64,000 bases of DNA from Klebsiella oxytoca (lineage in GTDB: Bacteria; Pseudomonadota; Gammaproteobacteria; Enterobacterales; Enterobacteriaceae): the NCBI RefSeq assembly GCF_009707385.1, contig NZ_CP046115.1, positions 4,216,001 to 4,280,000 on the forward strand, given 5' to 3'. Shown here piece after piece: positions 32,518 to 40,664 of this stretch. The notes below the pieces were generated by a model. The model was not told where the DNA came from. It made no database searches and worked only from the letters and a program-made list of their open reading frames with translations. Both the position numbers and the translations under genes were made by a program. Numbering within the stretch: position 1 is the first letter of the stretch; every line of letters starts with the position of its first letter.

Positions 32518-33189
32518 TTATACGCAGGGGGTGGCCACGATGCACTTGAAAATATTAAACAGCTCAACGTTATTTTTAGCGTTTAGCTTTTTCATCAGGC
32601 CTCGTTTACAGCGGCTCAGGCGACGAACATCAATTTTTTGTTCAGAGGAAATTTGCGATAATGACTTTCCTTTGAAAATTTCTTCCATTAACCACCAGTC
32701 ATCACTGGAGATACTATTATTAAAATCCCTGGCGAGCCATTTCTGCCGGGTATAATTAATCAAAGAGCGACTGAAAAATATTTTTTTCGCTGGCATAGAA
32801 TCAGCACCTTCGATGAACTTAAAAAAGTTATCCAGGGACTCATTCTTCAAAAGCCAGCTTGCTTCCGGGAGAAGTGAATGCAGCGCAAAGAATAAAGAAA
32901 TATTATTCTCGCCTAACAAAATCACTAGCTGCTGATTTTCCCTGCAGTAATACTCTTTAATGGTGTACAGCGCATTAAACCGCTCATCCGGCAAACTATC
33001 GACATCGCAGAGGATCCAGCGTAGTTCATCTTTCTGCCTGGGCAGACGAAGCGTGCCGATCAGCTGTGAGAACTGATCGAGCCGCGAGAAAACATAATCG
33101 TCTTCATGCTTAGCCAGATCGGTAACCACGGAACGCACGCCTTCCGAAAAAAAGATGTTTTTATCGTAGAGAAAGAAATGACGGCTCAT
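32518..33189 (-). CDS. LuxR-type helix-turn-helix regulator
   Basis: 223 residues. The C-terminal part (DDWWLMEEIFKGKSLSQISSEQKIDVRRLSRCKRGLMKKLNAKNNVELFNIF) has the spacing of a LuxR/FixJ helix-turn-helix. The N-terminal 140 residues resemble a receiver fold without its conserved phospho-acceptor motif, as in RcsA/BglJ-type auxiliary regulators. It starts 22 bp after the last fimbrial subunit gene, so it is the tail gene of the fimbrial operon. It also lies directly upstream of the precursor gene. It may link fimbriation with the peptide operon. Confidence 0.75.
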   Translation of the reverse strand: MSRHFFLYDKNIFFSEGVRSVVTDLAKHEDDYVFSRLDQFSQLIGTLRLPRQKDELRWILCDVDSLPDERFNALYTIKEYYCRENQQLVILLGENNISLFFALHSLLPEASWLLKNESLDNFFKFIEGADSMPAKKIFFSRSLINYTRQKWLARDFNNSISSDDWWLMEEIFKGKSLSQISSEQKIDVRRLSRCKRGLMKKLNAKNNVELFNIFKCIVATPCV

Positions 33190-33211
33190 TTTTCATCATC
33201 CTTGATCTGTT

Positions 33212-33760
33212 CTACTGGTAATTTAGAGTGTAGTTCGCTGTTGCCTGAAAGGCGCCGGTGGTCAAGGTTTTGTTACTCAAGGCTTCCGGTTCCCCTTCCA
33301 CAAAGGCTCTAAAATTTAGCTGCATGGTGGCATCAGAAATAGCCACCGCGGTCGTCGGCGTATTAAGTAAAATCGCCGTGCCGTTACTCTCTTCAAAACC
33401 AATACCAATACCGCTGGCAGAATTAGGCGCGACCGGCGTAATCGCCAGGCGGTCGCTCATATTGGCATTTTCCGTCCCGCTAAAGGTCACGGTGATGGAA
33501 TTAAAAACATCAGTGCTGCAATCCTGAAGCTCAATAACAAACGCTTTAGGCTGCGATTTCCCTTCCGCATAGAGCGTGCGGGTTGAAATCTGGCCAAAAT
33601 CCACGGCGATGTTTTTTGACGAAGGCACGATACTGCAACCGTGGGAAACCACGGTTCCCTTGAAGTTTAGATCGCCGCCAATCAGCTCCCCGATTGCATG
33701 CGCCGGGGTGGCCACGGGTAGCGAACATATGAGTATCATTGATGCGATTAATTGACGCAT
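33212..33760 (-). CDS. Fimbrial subunit, type 1 pilin family
   Basis: 182 residues with a signal peptide (MRQLIASMILICSLPVATPAHA). The pilin pattern is present: FKGTVVSHGCSIV, a second cysteine near LQDCS, and the C-terminal beta-zipper ending ATANYTLNYQ with penultimate Tyr. It is the last structural gene of the fimbrial operon, 9 bp after the adhesin, and probably a minor subunit or a terminator/anchor pilin. Confidence 0.85.
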   Translation of the reverse strand: MRQLIASMILICSLPVATPAHAIGELIGGDLNFKGTVVSHGCSIVPSSKNIAVDFGQISTRTLYAEGKSQPKAFVIELQDCSTDVFNSITVTFSGTENANMSDRLAITPVAPNSASGIGIGFEESNGTAILLNTPTTAVAISDATMQLNFRAFVEGEPEALSNKTLTTGAFQATANYTLNYQ

Positions 33761-33769
33761 GCTATCCCC

Positions 33770-34819
33770 TTACTGAAACTCAGCGACCACGGTGGCCGAT
33801 GCCTGGAAATCCCCTTCGAGAACGTTGGTCCCGGCATTCGCAATCGGCGCGGCAGTCAGATTCCAGGTTCCCTGATTGTTATTAAAACCCGGGACGTCAT
33901 AAAACTTATTCGCGGCGACTAAATTGCCGCCAGAATCTTTCAGGATAATGCCGAGATTAGAGCGGTCGACCGCGCCAGTCGTTCCTAAATAGTCGCTATT
34001 AAAGCTGGCGGTATTCGCCTGCTGAATTCCCAGACGTATATTAAAAGTGCCGGTAGCAAAACTTCCCCCTTCGCACTTCACCTGAATCGGCACGGACTGG
34101 CTATAGTTGTTGCCGTTTAGCAGTGAACCAGAGCTCGGGATGGTGTTAAAATCAACGGTAATCGGCGCACCAGAGTTAACGATACATTTGTCCGGTACGG
34201 TAATCACCCCAGAATTAATTCGGACAATCGACATTGGCGTACTGCCCATTCCAACGCTGTAATCCCCCAGACGACCATAAAGTTTGGCTATTTCAGTACC
34301 TAACAGGTTTACGCCGTTAACAATCGGCTTGGTGATCATAAACGTCACCCGCCCCTGAGCGCCGGACTCAAAGTTATTAAACTGAGTGGTGGGCGGCACG
34401 CATTTGTTCTGAAACGCCCGGTTAGACTCATTATTAAAAGGGACCGGAAGATATTCCATACGCTGACCACGGATATAAATTTCAATTTTCACATCCATGT
34501 AATCATTCAGTTTTAAATAGCCTGGCGAGCTCCCCTGCTGCAGCAGCGAAGCAGTAGCAGAGTAAAAAATAGCCTGATTTTCCATAGGGATAGTACAGCT
34601 GGCTATACCAGAGTATTGTTCACCCAGTGAGAAAATATAGGGAATAGTCGCCCCAATACTATTATTGGTAATATCTTGATTGGCCACATCGATATTATAG
34701 GTTTTAGGCCCGCCAACCGGCGTAATCTCCCCTTCAACCGCGCTGGCGTACTGGGATAATAGGCCGCCAAAAAGTAAAAGCGTGGCGCAAGATTTCCGCC
34801 CAATAACCATTGTCACCAT
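33770..34819 (-). CDS. Two-domain fimbrial tip adhesin
   Basis: 349 residues. After a signal peptide (to about residue 27) comes an N-terminal domain of about 150 residues with its own cysteine pair (SCTIPM, NKCVPP). A C-terminal pilin domain follows (PDKCIVNSGAPITVDFNTIPSSG...VKCEGG...) and ends in ASATVVAEFQ. This layout, with about 350 residues, fits FimH-like tip adhesins; the N-terminal domain sets the receptor. The ATG at 34819 overlaps the preceding stop (TGATG); a GTG one codon earlier is possible. Confidence 0.8.
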   Translation of the reverse strand: MVTMVIGRKSCATLLLFGGLLSQYASAVEGEITPVGGPKTYNIDVANQDITNNSIGATIPYIFSLGEQYSGIASCTIPMENQAIFYSATASLLQQGSSPGYLKLNDYMDVKIEIYIRGQRMEYLPVPFNNESNRAFQNKCVPPTTQFNNFESGAQGRVTFMITKPIVNGVNLLGTEIAKLYGRLGDYSVGMGSTPMSIVRINSGVITVPDKCIVNSGAPITVDFNTIPSSGSLLNGNNYSQSVPIQVKCEGGSFATGTFNIRLGIQQANTASFNSDYLGTTGAVDRSNLGIILKDSGGNLVAANKFYDVPGFNNNQGTWNLTAAPIANAGTNVLEGDFQASATVVAEFQ

Positions 34820-35451
34820 CACAGATACTCCATTTTTAATCGCAGCAGTCCGCTAAAATTGCCCGCAGACACGTTTCGTCCGGTTGACTCCAGTACCGCC
34901 AGAAACGTCAGGCTGCTGTCGCCGGTTTTTACAACAAACGGCGGCTGGGTCTGGTTAATATCCAGCGCTCGCTCTTTGGTATCCAGCAGGCGAATACCAG
35001 CGCCGGAAATGCTGCCGGTCAGGCGCAGAAGCTGGCGATTATTCTCGTCCGACTCGCCGATAAAAGTGAGCTGTATCGCCTGCTCGCTGGTGGTGTAAAG
35101 ATGTTTGCTATTGCCCGTTGTCCTGGATGCGATACTGTCGCGCGCCTGGGAAGCGCCTTTCAGACAATCCCTGAGTTCGACGCGAACCAGCACCGGCTGG
35201 CTACGGTCACCGGCCTGGTGAAAACGCCGGACGCTAATTTCGCCCATTTCAATAATCTGCAGGCGGCTTTGCGGGGCAAGCACGCAAGGCGAGGCATACA
35301 CAGAGCCGTTGAAAATGACGTTACCGCCATCCTCCCCCTGATGATCCCGGTTATAGTGCTGCGGCTGTAGAGGAATATCAGCGTCGGCCAGCGCTGGCAT
35401 ACTGATACCGAATACAAACAGTGCTAATAGCGATAGGCGCGTTTTCATCAT
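34819..35451 (-). CDS. Minor fimbrial subunit
   Basis: 210 residues with a signal peptide (LSLLALFVFGISMPALA). Pilin signatures are NGSVYASPCVLAP, VELRDCLKG, GAGIRLLD and the ending SGLLRLKMEYL with penultimate Tyr. An unusual basic, His-rich stretch (QPQHYNRDHQGEDGG) precedes the pilin core. Its place between chaperone and adhesin suggests a tip adaptor. The start is ATG-ATG; either may be used. Confidence 0.8.
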   Translation of the reverse strand: MMKTRLSLLALFVFGISMPALADADIPLQPQHYNRDHQGEDGGNVIFNGSVYASPCVLAPQSRLQIIEMGEISVRRFHQAGDRSQPVLVRVELRDCLKGASQARDSIASRTTGNSKHLYTTSEQAIQLTFIGESDENNRQLLRLTGSISGAGIRLLDTKERALDINQTQPPFVVKTGDSSLTFLAVLESTGRNVSAGNFSGLLRLKMEYL

Positions 35452-35466
35452 CAGGTTCCTCTTTAA

Positions 35467-36210
35467 TTACCCTTGCTGCGATGGTGGCAGCGCTTTACAG
35501 GTATTTCCTTCACAGCGATATTTCAGCTCCGGATGTCCGCCATAATCATTCACATACATCATCGCAAAATCTCTGACGCCGCCATCGGTCACGCTAAACT
35601 CCAGACTGGATTTCGGCGCAATCATAATTCCCGGGAATTTGGTGATTTTTTCACCCTTAACGCGGGACAGGCTAATAATAGTGATGTAATAGGGCGTCGG
35701 ATTTTGCGCGGTCATCTTATTTCCGCTCTTTTGAAAGACGACCTGGTCCTGCCATATTTCGCTTTTGCTTTTGGGAATAATAGCCGTCGGACGGAAAAAT
35801 AATTTAATCCGCGACTGCATGGCCAGCTGCAGGACGTTAGCTTTATCCGGCTTAGGCGGAATTTCCCGCACGCTTAAATAAAACAGACTTTCGCGATCTT
35901 GCGGCAGCTGGTTGATACCATCTGTTTTTGTGACCCGCGCGACCCCTTTTTGCCCGCCGTTAATGCGCTGCAAAGGCGGTAAAACCACCAGTGGGGAGGT
36001 AATCTTGTTACCCTTGCTGTCTTCCACCCACGATTGCGCCAGAAAAGGAATATCCGGGCTGGTGTTGGTCAGATTCGCGCTCGCCGAGCTATCTTTACCG
36101 GTGATTATCAGACGCGTGCGATCCAACGAAACGCCCGCCTGGGCGGTACCGCTTACCGCCGCCAGCATCAGAACGCCCATCCAGCAGAGTTTGTTGCTTG
36201 TTATGCTCAT
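35467..36210 (-). CDS. Periplasmic fimbrial chaperone (PapD/FimC family)
   Basis: 247 residues with a signal peptide (to about residue 25). The two Ig-like domains are recognisable: GVSLDRTRLIITGKDSSASANLTNTS at the start, LFYLSVREIPP and RIKLFFRP in the linker, and a C-terminal domain with YYITIISLSRVKG. It holds and donates subunits by donor-strand complementation. It is 25 bp after the usher gene. The two cysteines near the C-terminus (YRCEGNTC) probably form a disulfide. Confidence 0.93.
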   Translation of the reverse strand: MSITSNKLCWMGVLMLAAVSGTAQAGVSLDRTRLIITGKDSSASANLTNTSPDIPFLAQSWVEDSKGNKITSPLVVLPPLQRINGGQKGVARVTKTDGINQLPQDRESLFYLSVREIPPKPDKANVLQLAMQSRIKLFFRPTAIIPKSKSEIWQDQVVFQKSGNKMTAQNPTPYYITIISLSRVKGEKITKFPGIMIAPKSSLEFSVTDGGVRDFAMMYVNDYGGHPELKYRCEGNTCKALPPSQQG

Positions 36211-36235
36211 TTTTGGCCTTTTATTACAGTCACTG

Positions 36236-38704
36236 TCATTTACACGGCAATAGCGCGGCTGTCGAACGACGCTCTATGGTTGGCGGGATGGTAATCTGAC
36301 ACTGCTTTTTCCCGCTCCACACTACGTTTAACAGCTCTTGAGGATTCACCCCTGCCAGCCATCCCTGCCCACCTTCCATAATCATCGATACGCTCACGCC
36401 ATCACCGTTGATAACCTCGGCGCCAAACGGCGGGTAGGTACCGTCAGCCAGACGAATAATGCCCATCAATTTTTCACCCTTCGCCATGCCGAAGGTCTGA
36501 TAGCCAATGGCGCCTTCGGTTAGCGTGGCGGTGCTGATAGCTTTCGCCGGCTCAATGGATTCCGACATCGCATCAACATCAACCCGGGTATCAAAGCTGT
36601 TGTAGCTCACGATGTCCGGAATAACGGCGATGCCGAAATTATTGGTTCTTGATTTCCCATCATTAAGCGGGACATCGCCAATACCGTTGGTATTCACCAT
36701 CACGCGAGCCGTATTGAGCGTCGCGCCGCTGTTGTGAATCGCCGCTCCGTGTCGCGTCGCAGTAAAGCCGCCGCGCAGGGTGCTGCTCAGGGAAATATAG
36801 TGATCCTGCTGATAGCTGGCGTTGCTGTTGATTTCGGCATACTGCGAGCGACGCTGATAGTAGCCATCGACGTTGGCATAACCGCTCTGGCTTGCCCCTG
36901 CACGCAGCCGCCACAGGTTGTTGTAGTCGCTGCTGTCGGTATACGAGAGCATCGGGCTGGTTTTACCGTTATTGGTCTGCACGTCGAGGCCGGTCCATTT
37001 GCTGTCACCCACAGGAATCGAAAGTGAGAAAGCAATTGAGTCGTCTTTACGCCCTTCATAATCAGAACGGTAGGCCGAAATATTGGTGGTGATCCCCCGA
37101 ATATTACCGACGTTAAATGAACGCCCTAACGAGATGCCATAGCGATCCTGACTGCTTCGATTCCAGTAATTCTGGTGGGTATAGGTCAGGAATACGGTCG
37201 TCGCCTTGCCCGGCTCATCGGCCCAGAACGTTTTGTTACCGGTGATGGTATACACTTCTTTTTCCCGGCCAAGACTGTCGTAACCTTCGTAACGCTCGTT
37301 GAGATATTGCGAGAAAGAACGGAAGTCCTCCTGCGAAAAGCGATATCCGGCGAAGGTAATTGAACTGTTATATTCGTCAAAGGTTTTCGCGTAGCTCAGC
37401 TTAAACGAGGTTCCCTTGAGCCGTTTTTGATTTGACTGCTTGCTGTAGGATTCCGTGGCATCCAGCGAGAGTGCGCCGAGCACGCTGAGATCGCGCCCAA
37501 TACCGGCGGAAACCGCGGTATATTCGGCCCCTGCGCTTTGTAAGCCGCCATACAATGACCACGCGTTGGTAATCCCCCAGGAGAAATCGCCGGAAGCAAA
37601 TCCTGGCCCCTGAATTTTATGGCTATAGCGGGACGGCGCGCCGACCGCGACGTTATAGCGCACGTAGCCAGGGCGCGTAAGATAAGGAATGTTGGCGGTG
37701 TTGACCTGGAAGGTTGAGATTGAGCCATCCTGCTCTTCTACCTGAACGTCCAGCGTACCGCGCACCGAGCTGCGTAAATCCTGAATGTTAAACGGCCCGG
37801 CGGGAACCGTAGTTTCATAGATAATACGCCCGCTCTGCTTCACCGTAACTTTGGCGTTAGTCTTAGCCAGGCCACGAATCTCCGGCGCGTAGCCCTGCAG
37901 GTTCGGCGGCAGCTGACGCTCATCGCTGGCGAGATTAAGCCCGGTAAAACGCACGGTATCGAAGACCTGAGAATCAAGATAGATCTCCCCTGCCGTTAGC
38001 TTTGCCGCCATCATCGGCAATGGGCGATAGGCGTAGATCTGATTCATGTCGAAATCAAACTGGTGCGTCGCGCTGTAATAGCTGGTCTGATATTCACCAC
38101 GCAGGCGCCAGCCGCCGAGGTTAATCCCGGTCTGACCATATCCGCTCAGGGTGCTGTAATCTTCATGCATATCCAGCTGGCGGGTATATTGCCCGGTCAG
38201 ACTATAGTCGAGCAAAAATCCGCCGATACCCTCGTCCCAGCGCTCCGGTGGCGTCCAGTTTGGATCGTTGTATTTCATATACGCCTGCGGAACGGTGATA
38301 TTCAGTACACCGGCGTAGTTGCTGAGCGTAGCGCCCGGCAGGCTGAGCAGGTTATAACAATCCGCAAACGGCTGGGCGACCTTCAGCTGCGCTTCTTCTT
38401 TCAGGGCCAATCTTGAGAAGATTTCACCATTAATACAGGCCTGAGTATGCTTCTCATCCTTAGAAGCCAGATAACGAACCTTTTGCTGCCCCACGGCCTG
38501 GCCATTTATTTTAATATCCAATAAATATTCGCCCGGCGGAACATAGTTGTCGGTAGCAAAACGGGTTAAGTCGATATTATCGCGGTCGGCGGCATCCAGT
38601 ACGTCGGTATTGAATTCCACATCACTTGAAGCGCAAGCCACAGAAGCACAGCAGAAAAAAAGCATCTGAGAGAGGATTATTTTTATTTTTAGTTCTGCTG
38701 ACAT
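36236..38704 (-). CDS. Outer-membrane fimbrial usher (FimD/PapC family)
   Basis: 822 residues with a signal peptide ending near CASVACA. The N-terminal chaperone-binding domain (VEFNTDVLDAADRDNIDLTRF...PPGEYLLDIKING) is present. The 24-strand barrel with plug region (PPNLQGYAPEIRGLAKTNAKVTVKQSG) and two C-terminal domains (PPFGAEVIN, GWLAGVNP) follow. The protein assembles and secretes the pilus. The full length indicates an intact system. Confidence 0.95.
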   Translation of the reverse strand: MSAELKIKIILSQMLFFCCASVACASSDVEFNTDVLDAADRDNIDLTRFATDNYVPPGEYLLDIKINGQAVGQQKVRYLASKDEKHTQACINGEIFSRLALKEEAQLKVAQPFADCYNLLSLPGATLSNYAGVLNITVPQAYMKYNDPNWTPPERWDEGIGGFLLDYSLTGQYTRQLDMHEDYSTLSGYGQTGINLGGWRLRGEYQTSYYSATHQFDFDMNQIYAYRPLPMMAAKLTAGEIYLDSQVFDTVRFTGLNLASDERQLPPNLQGYAPEIRGLAKTNAKVTVKQSGRIIYETTVPAGPFNIQDLRSSVRGTLDVQVEEQDGSISTFQVNTANIPYLTRPGYVRYNVAVGAPSRYSHKIQGPGFASGDFSWGITNAWSLYGGLQSAGAEYTAVSAGIGRDLSVLGALSLDATESYSKQSNQKRLKGTSFKLSYAKTFDEYNSSITFAGYRFSQEDFRSFSQYLNERYEGYDSLGREKEVYTITGNKTFWADEPGKATTVFLTYTHQNYWNRSSQDRYGISLGRSFNVGNIRGITTNISAYRSDYEGRKDDSIAFSLSIPVGDSKWTGLDVQTNNGKTSPMLSYTDSSDYNNLWRLRAGASQSGYANVDGYYQRRSQYAEINSNASYQQDHYISLSSTLRGGFTATRHGAAIHNSGATLNTARVMVNTNGIGDVPLNDGKSRTNNFGIAVIPDIVSYNSFDTRVDVDAMSESIEPAKAISTATLTEGAIGYQTFGMAKGEKLMGIIRLADGTYPPFGAEVINGDGVSVSMIMEGGQGWLAGVNPQELLNVVWSGKKQCQITIPPTIERRSTAALLPCK

Positions 38705-38779
38705 GACTATTCATCCCGAATCAATCAGTAAAATATCGTGCGCGACAAACAAGCTAAAACAGAAATAGCTGGCTTGTTT

Positions 38780-39334
38780 CTAGTTGTAATCCATAAAAAA
38801 ACGAGTAACGGCGTAGAAATCCCCGGCCTTAATATGTTGCTGAACGGGTACCAGCGAGGCGGTAAATTTCAGCGTATTATTTTCATCACTCAAAAGATAA
38901 CCTGAAGAGGGTTCTCCAAAGGTTAATATTTCCCCATGGCGATCGCGAATTTGTATACCAAATCCCTTTCCCTCGCCATCCGGAATTAATACTGTGGGGT
39001 CTTGTGATGAAGCATTGCCGGTAAAAGTAATGGTGGCATAAGCACCAGGCGTTGATTGATTTTCGCTGCCGAAAGATTCACAGCCGACTAAGCGCACCAA
39101 AAAAGGCCGAATAAGTTTACCTTCTTGATCCATATTTATATCACGAGCGGAAATATTACCGAAATCCACCCACAGCTCCCGCGACTCAGGATCAATATCG
39201 CACGCGGCAGCAACCAGCTCCCCAGAAAGCGCCAGCTGCCCGGGCGTAAAATTAGTACTCGAAGCATGTCCGGAAAAGAGTAATACCGATACAAATAATG
39301 CCATCAGTCTCTTTTTCTCTGTATCCTTAACCAT
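38780..39334 (-). CDS. Minor fimbrial subunit
   Basis: 184 residues with a signal peptide (LMALFVSVLLFSGHASS). The pilin pattern is LSGELVAAACDIDPESRELWVDFGNIS, VRLVGCES and a C-terminal AVTRFFMDYN. It is placed between the major pilin and the usher, behind a hairpin that should lower its expression. It is a candidate shaft initiator or minor component. Confidence 0.82.
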   Translation of the reverse strand: MVKDTEKKRLMALFVSVLLFSGHASSTNFTPGQLALSGELVAAACDIDPESRELWVDFGNISARDINMDQEGKLIRPFLVRLVGCESFGSENQSTPGAYATITFTGNASSQDPTVLIPDGEGKGFGIQIRDRHGEILTFGEPSSGYLLSDENNTLKFTASLVPVQQHIKAGDFYAVTRFFMDYN

Positions 39335-39371
39335 ACTCAGAATTCCATATTATCTGGTACAAATTCCAATA

Positions 39372-39395
39372 TCGCGGGGAGAAACCTCCCCGCGA
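39372..39395 (-). terminator. Attenuating hairpin after the major pilin gene
   Basis: TCGCGGGGAG (39372-39381) and CTCCCCGCGA (39386-39395) form a perfect 10-bp GC-rich stem with a 4-base loop, 19 bp past the pilin stop, without a U-run. Such hairpins commonly stabilise pilin mRNA or attenuate the downstream genes. Confidence 0.6.
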
Positions 39396-39413
39396 GCGAC
39401 AATTCAAAATCGA

Positions 39414-39953
39414 TTATTGATAATCGATAGTGAAATTGATCGTTGACTGGAATGCACCCGCGGTTACGGTAGTTGTAGAACCGCTCGCTGCTGCTTCCGC
39501 TTTCAGGAATGCCACGAAAGGAATGGTGTTGGTACCGTCAACCAGAGTTACCGGAGTAGTCTGCGCGCCCCAGGTAACAGTCTGGCTAGCGCTGTCTTTC
39601 AGGCCGATACCTGCACCAGATGCGGTACCAGAAGTGAATGCAGCCAGAGTAGGATCGTTCGGGTTAACCGAAGTCGGGGTATAGGAAACAACGGCGCTGC
39701 TGGCGATGGTAGTATCGCAGTACTGCAGCTCGATGTTTTTGGTTTCAGTTGCCTGGCCACCGCCCTGCAGCAGGGAAACTGGAACCTGACCAAAATCAAC
39801 GGTTACCGGGCTGGAAGACGGAGCTAAACCACAAGCGGTATTCACCAGCTCACCCTGAAGCTCAATCTGGCCATTAGTTGTATCAGCCAGAGCAGACATT
39901 GAGCCGAGAGCAGCAGTTAATGCCACAGCCATAGCAACTTTATTCAGTTTCAT
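39414..39953 (-). CDS. Major fimbrial subunit (type 1 pilin family)
   Basis: 179 residues with a signal peptide (MKLNKVAMAVALTAALGSMSALA). GQIELQGELVNTACGLAPSSSPVTVDFGQVP is the FimA-like N-terminus, the second cysteine is in LQYCD, and the end TINFTIDYQ has a penultimate Tyr. AGGAA precedes the ATG by 8 bases. It is first in the operon and Ala/Thr/Ser-rich, as expected for the shaft pilin. Confidence 0.93.
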   Translation of the reverse strand: MKLNKVAMAVALTAALGSMSALADTTNGQIELQGELVNTACGLAPSSSPVTVDFGQVPVSLLQGGGQATETKNIELQYCDTTIASSAVVSYTPTSVNPNDPTLAAFTSGTASGAGIGLKDSASQTVTWGAQTTPVTLVDGTNTIPFVAFLKAEAAASGSTTTVTAGAFQSTINFTIDYQ

Positions 39954-40664
39954 AGAAAATTCCTGCGTTATAAATTTTTATCCTAAAAGAGTAAGAGCTA
40001 TTAAATTGCCAGGGTGTACCCTCATAACAATTTCCAGCCCTCCGCATCACCGAAAAATCCGTTTCAATAATTAGACTATTAATGAATATTAATAATTTAA
40101 TTAAAGCCAGATCCCCCTGGTCGACAAAAATACTAACAAATCATTTTTTAGGTAAAAAGAAATACATTCATCAAAGAATTAAAAAAAGATTTAACCTCGC
40201 GAACAATGCCGCGTCAGAAAATTAACTCGCAGACCTCTGGGATATATCCTAAAAACAAATAGCGACAGGTAATTAATAGTTGAGGGGGTCAAGAGTTTAC
40301 GGTTAAATAATTTTAACATAGATCACAATTTATTAACAAAGACATCTATAACATGTGTCCGGCTGCCAGCAGACTATAGTACAAAATTACGCAGCCGCTA
40401 TGATTGGCCAGCAAAGTCAACCAGCGCCCACAGACAAAACCTTCTCTGTTCGCCAGTATAGCTTTATCCTCTGCCTCCCCTTCTCCCGGCAAGCCGCCGT
40501 CGCTTCTTGTTTTCCTGACCTGAAGACTCCGTTATCATGCGGCTTATGAGCAAATGAAAAGAAATGCACAATTTCACGGGAACCAATGAGCCAGCGCGCG
40601 ACGTCATAAAAACGATAAACTTCGCTAACTCATTAAAACTTAAGAAAATGGACATCAAAAACTG
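39954..40664. other. 711-bp divergent intergenic region between fimbrial operon and mutS
   Basis: AT-rich on the fimbrial side, with no supported gene. I found no fimS-like terminal inverted repeats and no recombinase gene, so an invertible switch is not indicated. Two GATC sites lie at 40110-40113 and 40321-40324, which matters because a PapI-like regulator is encoded at 17890-18210. A CRP-like site is at 40312-40327. The mutS side is GC-richer and holds its promoter. Confidence 0.55.
40312..40327. promoter_or_regulatory. Candidate CRP site upstream of the fimbrial operon
   Basis: TTTAA-N6-TCACA agrees with the CRP consensus at 8 of 10 positions and includes a GATC. Pap-type operons are CRP-dependent, but at 360 bp from the pilin start the link is tentative. 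Confidence 0.35.

Noticed and set aside
40355..40549. 64-codon frame upstream of mutS
   Set aside because: No recognisable domain, no convincing ribosome-binding site, and it lies in the mutS promoter region.
39954..40664. Invertible fimS-type promoter switch
   Set aside because: I found no pair of matching terminal inverted repeats and no FimB/FimE-type recombinase gene nearby.
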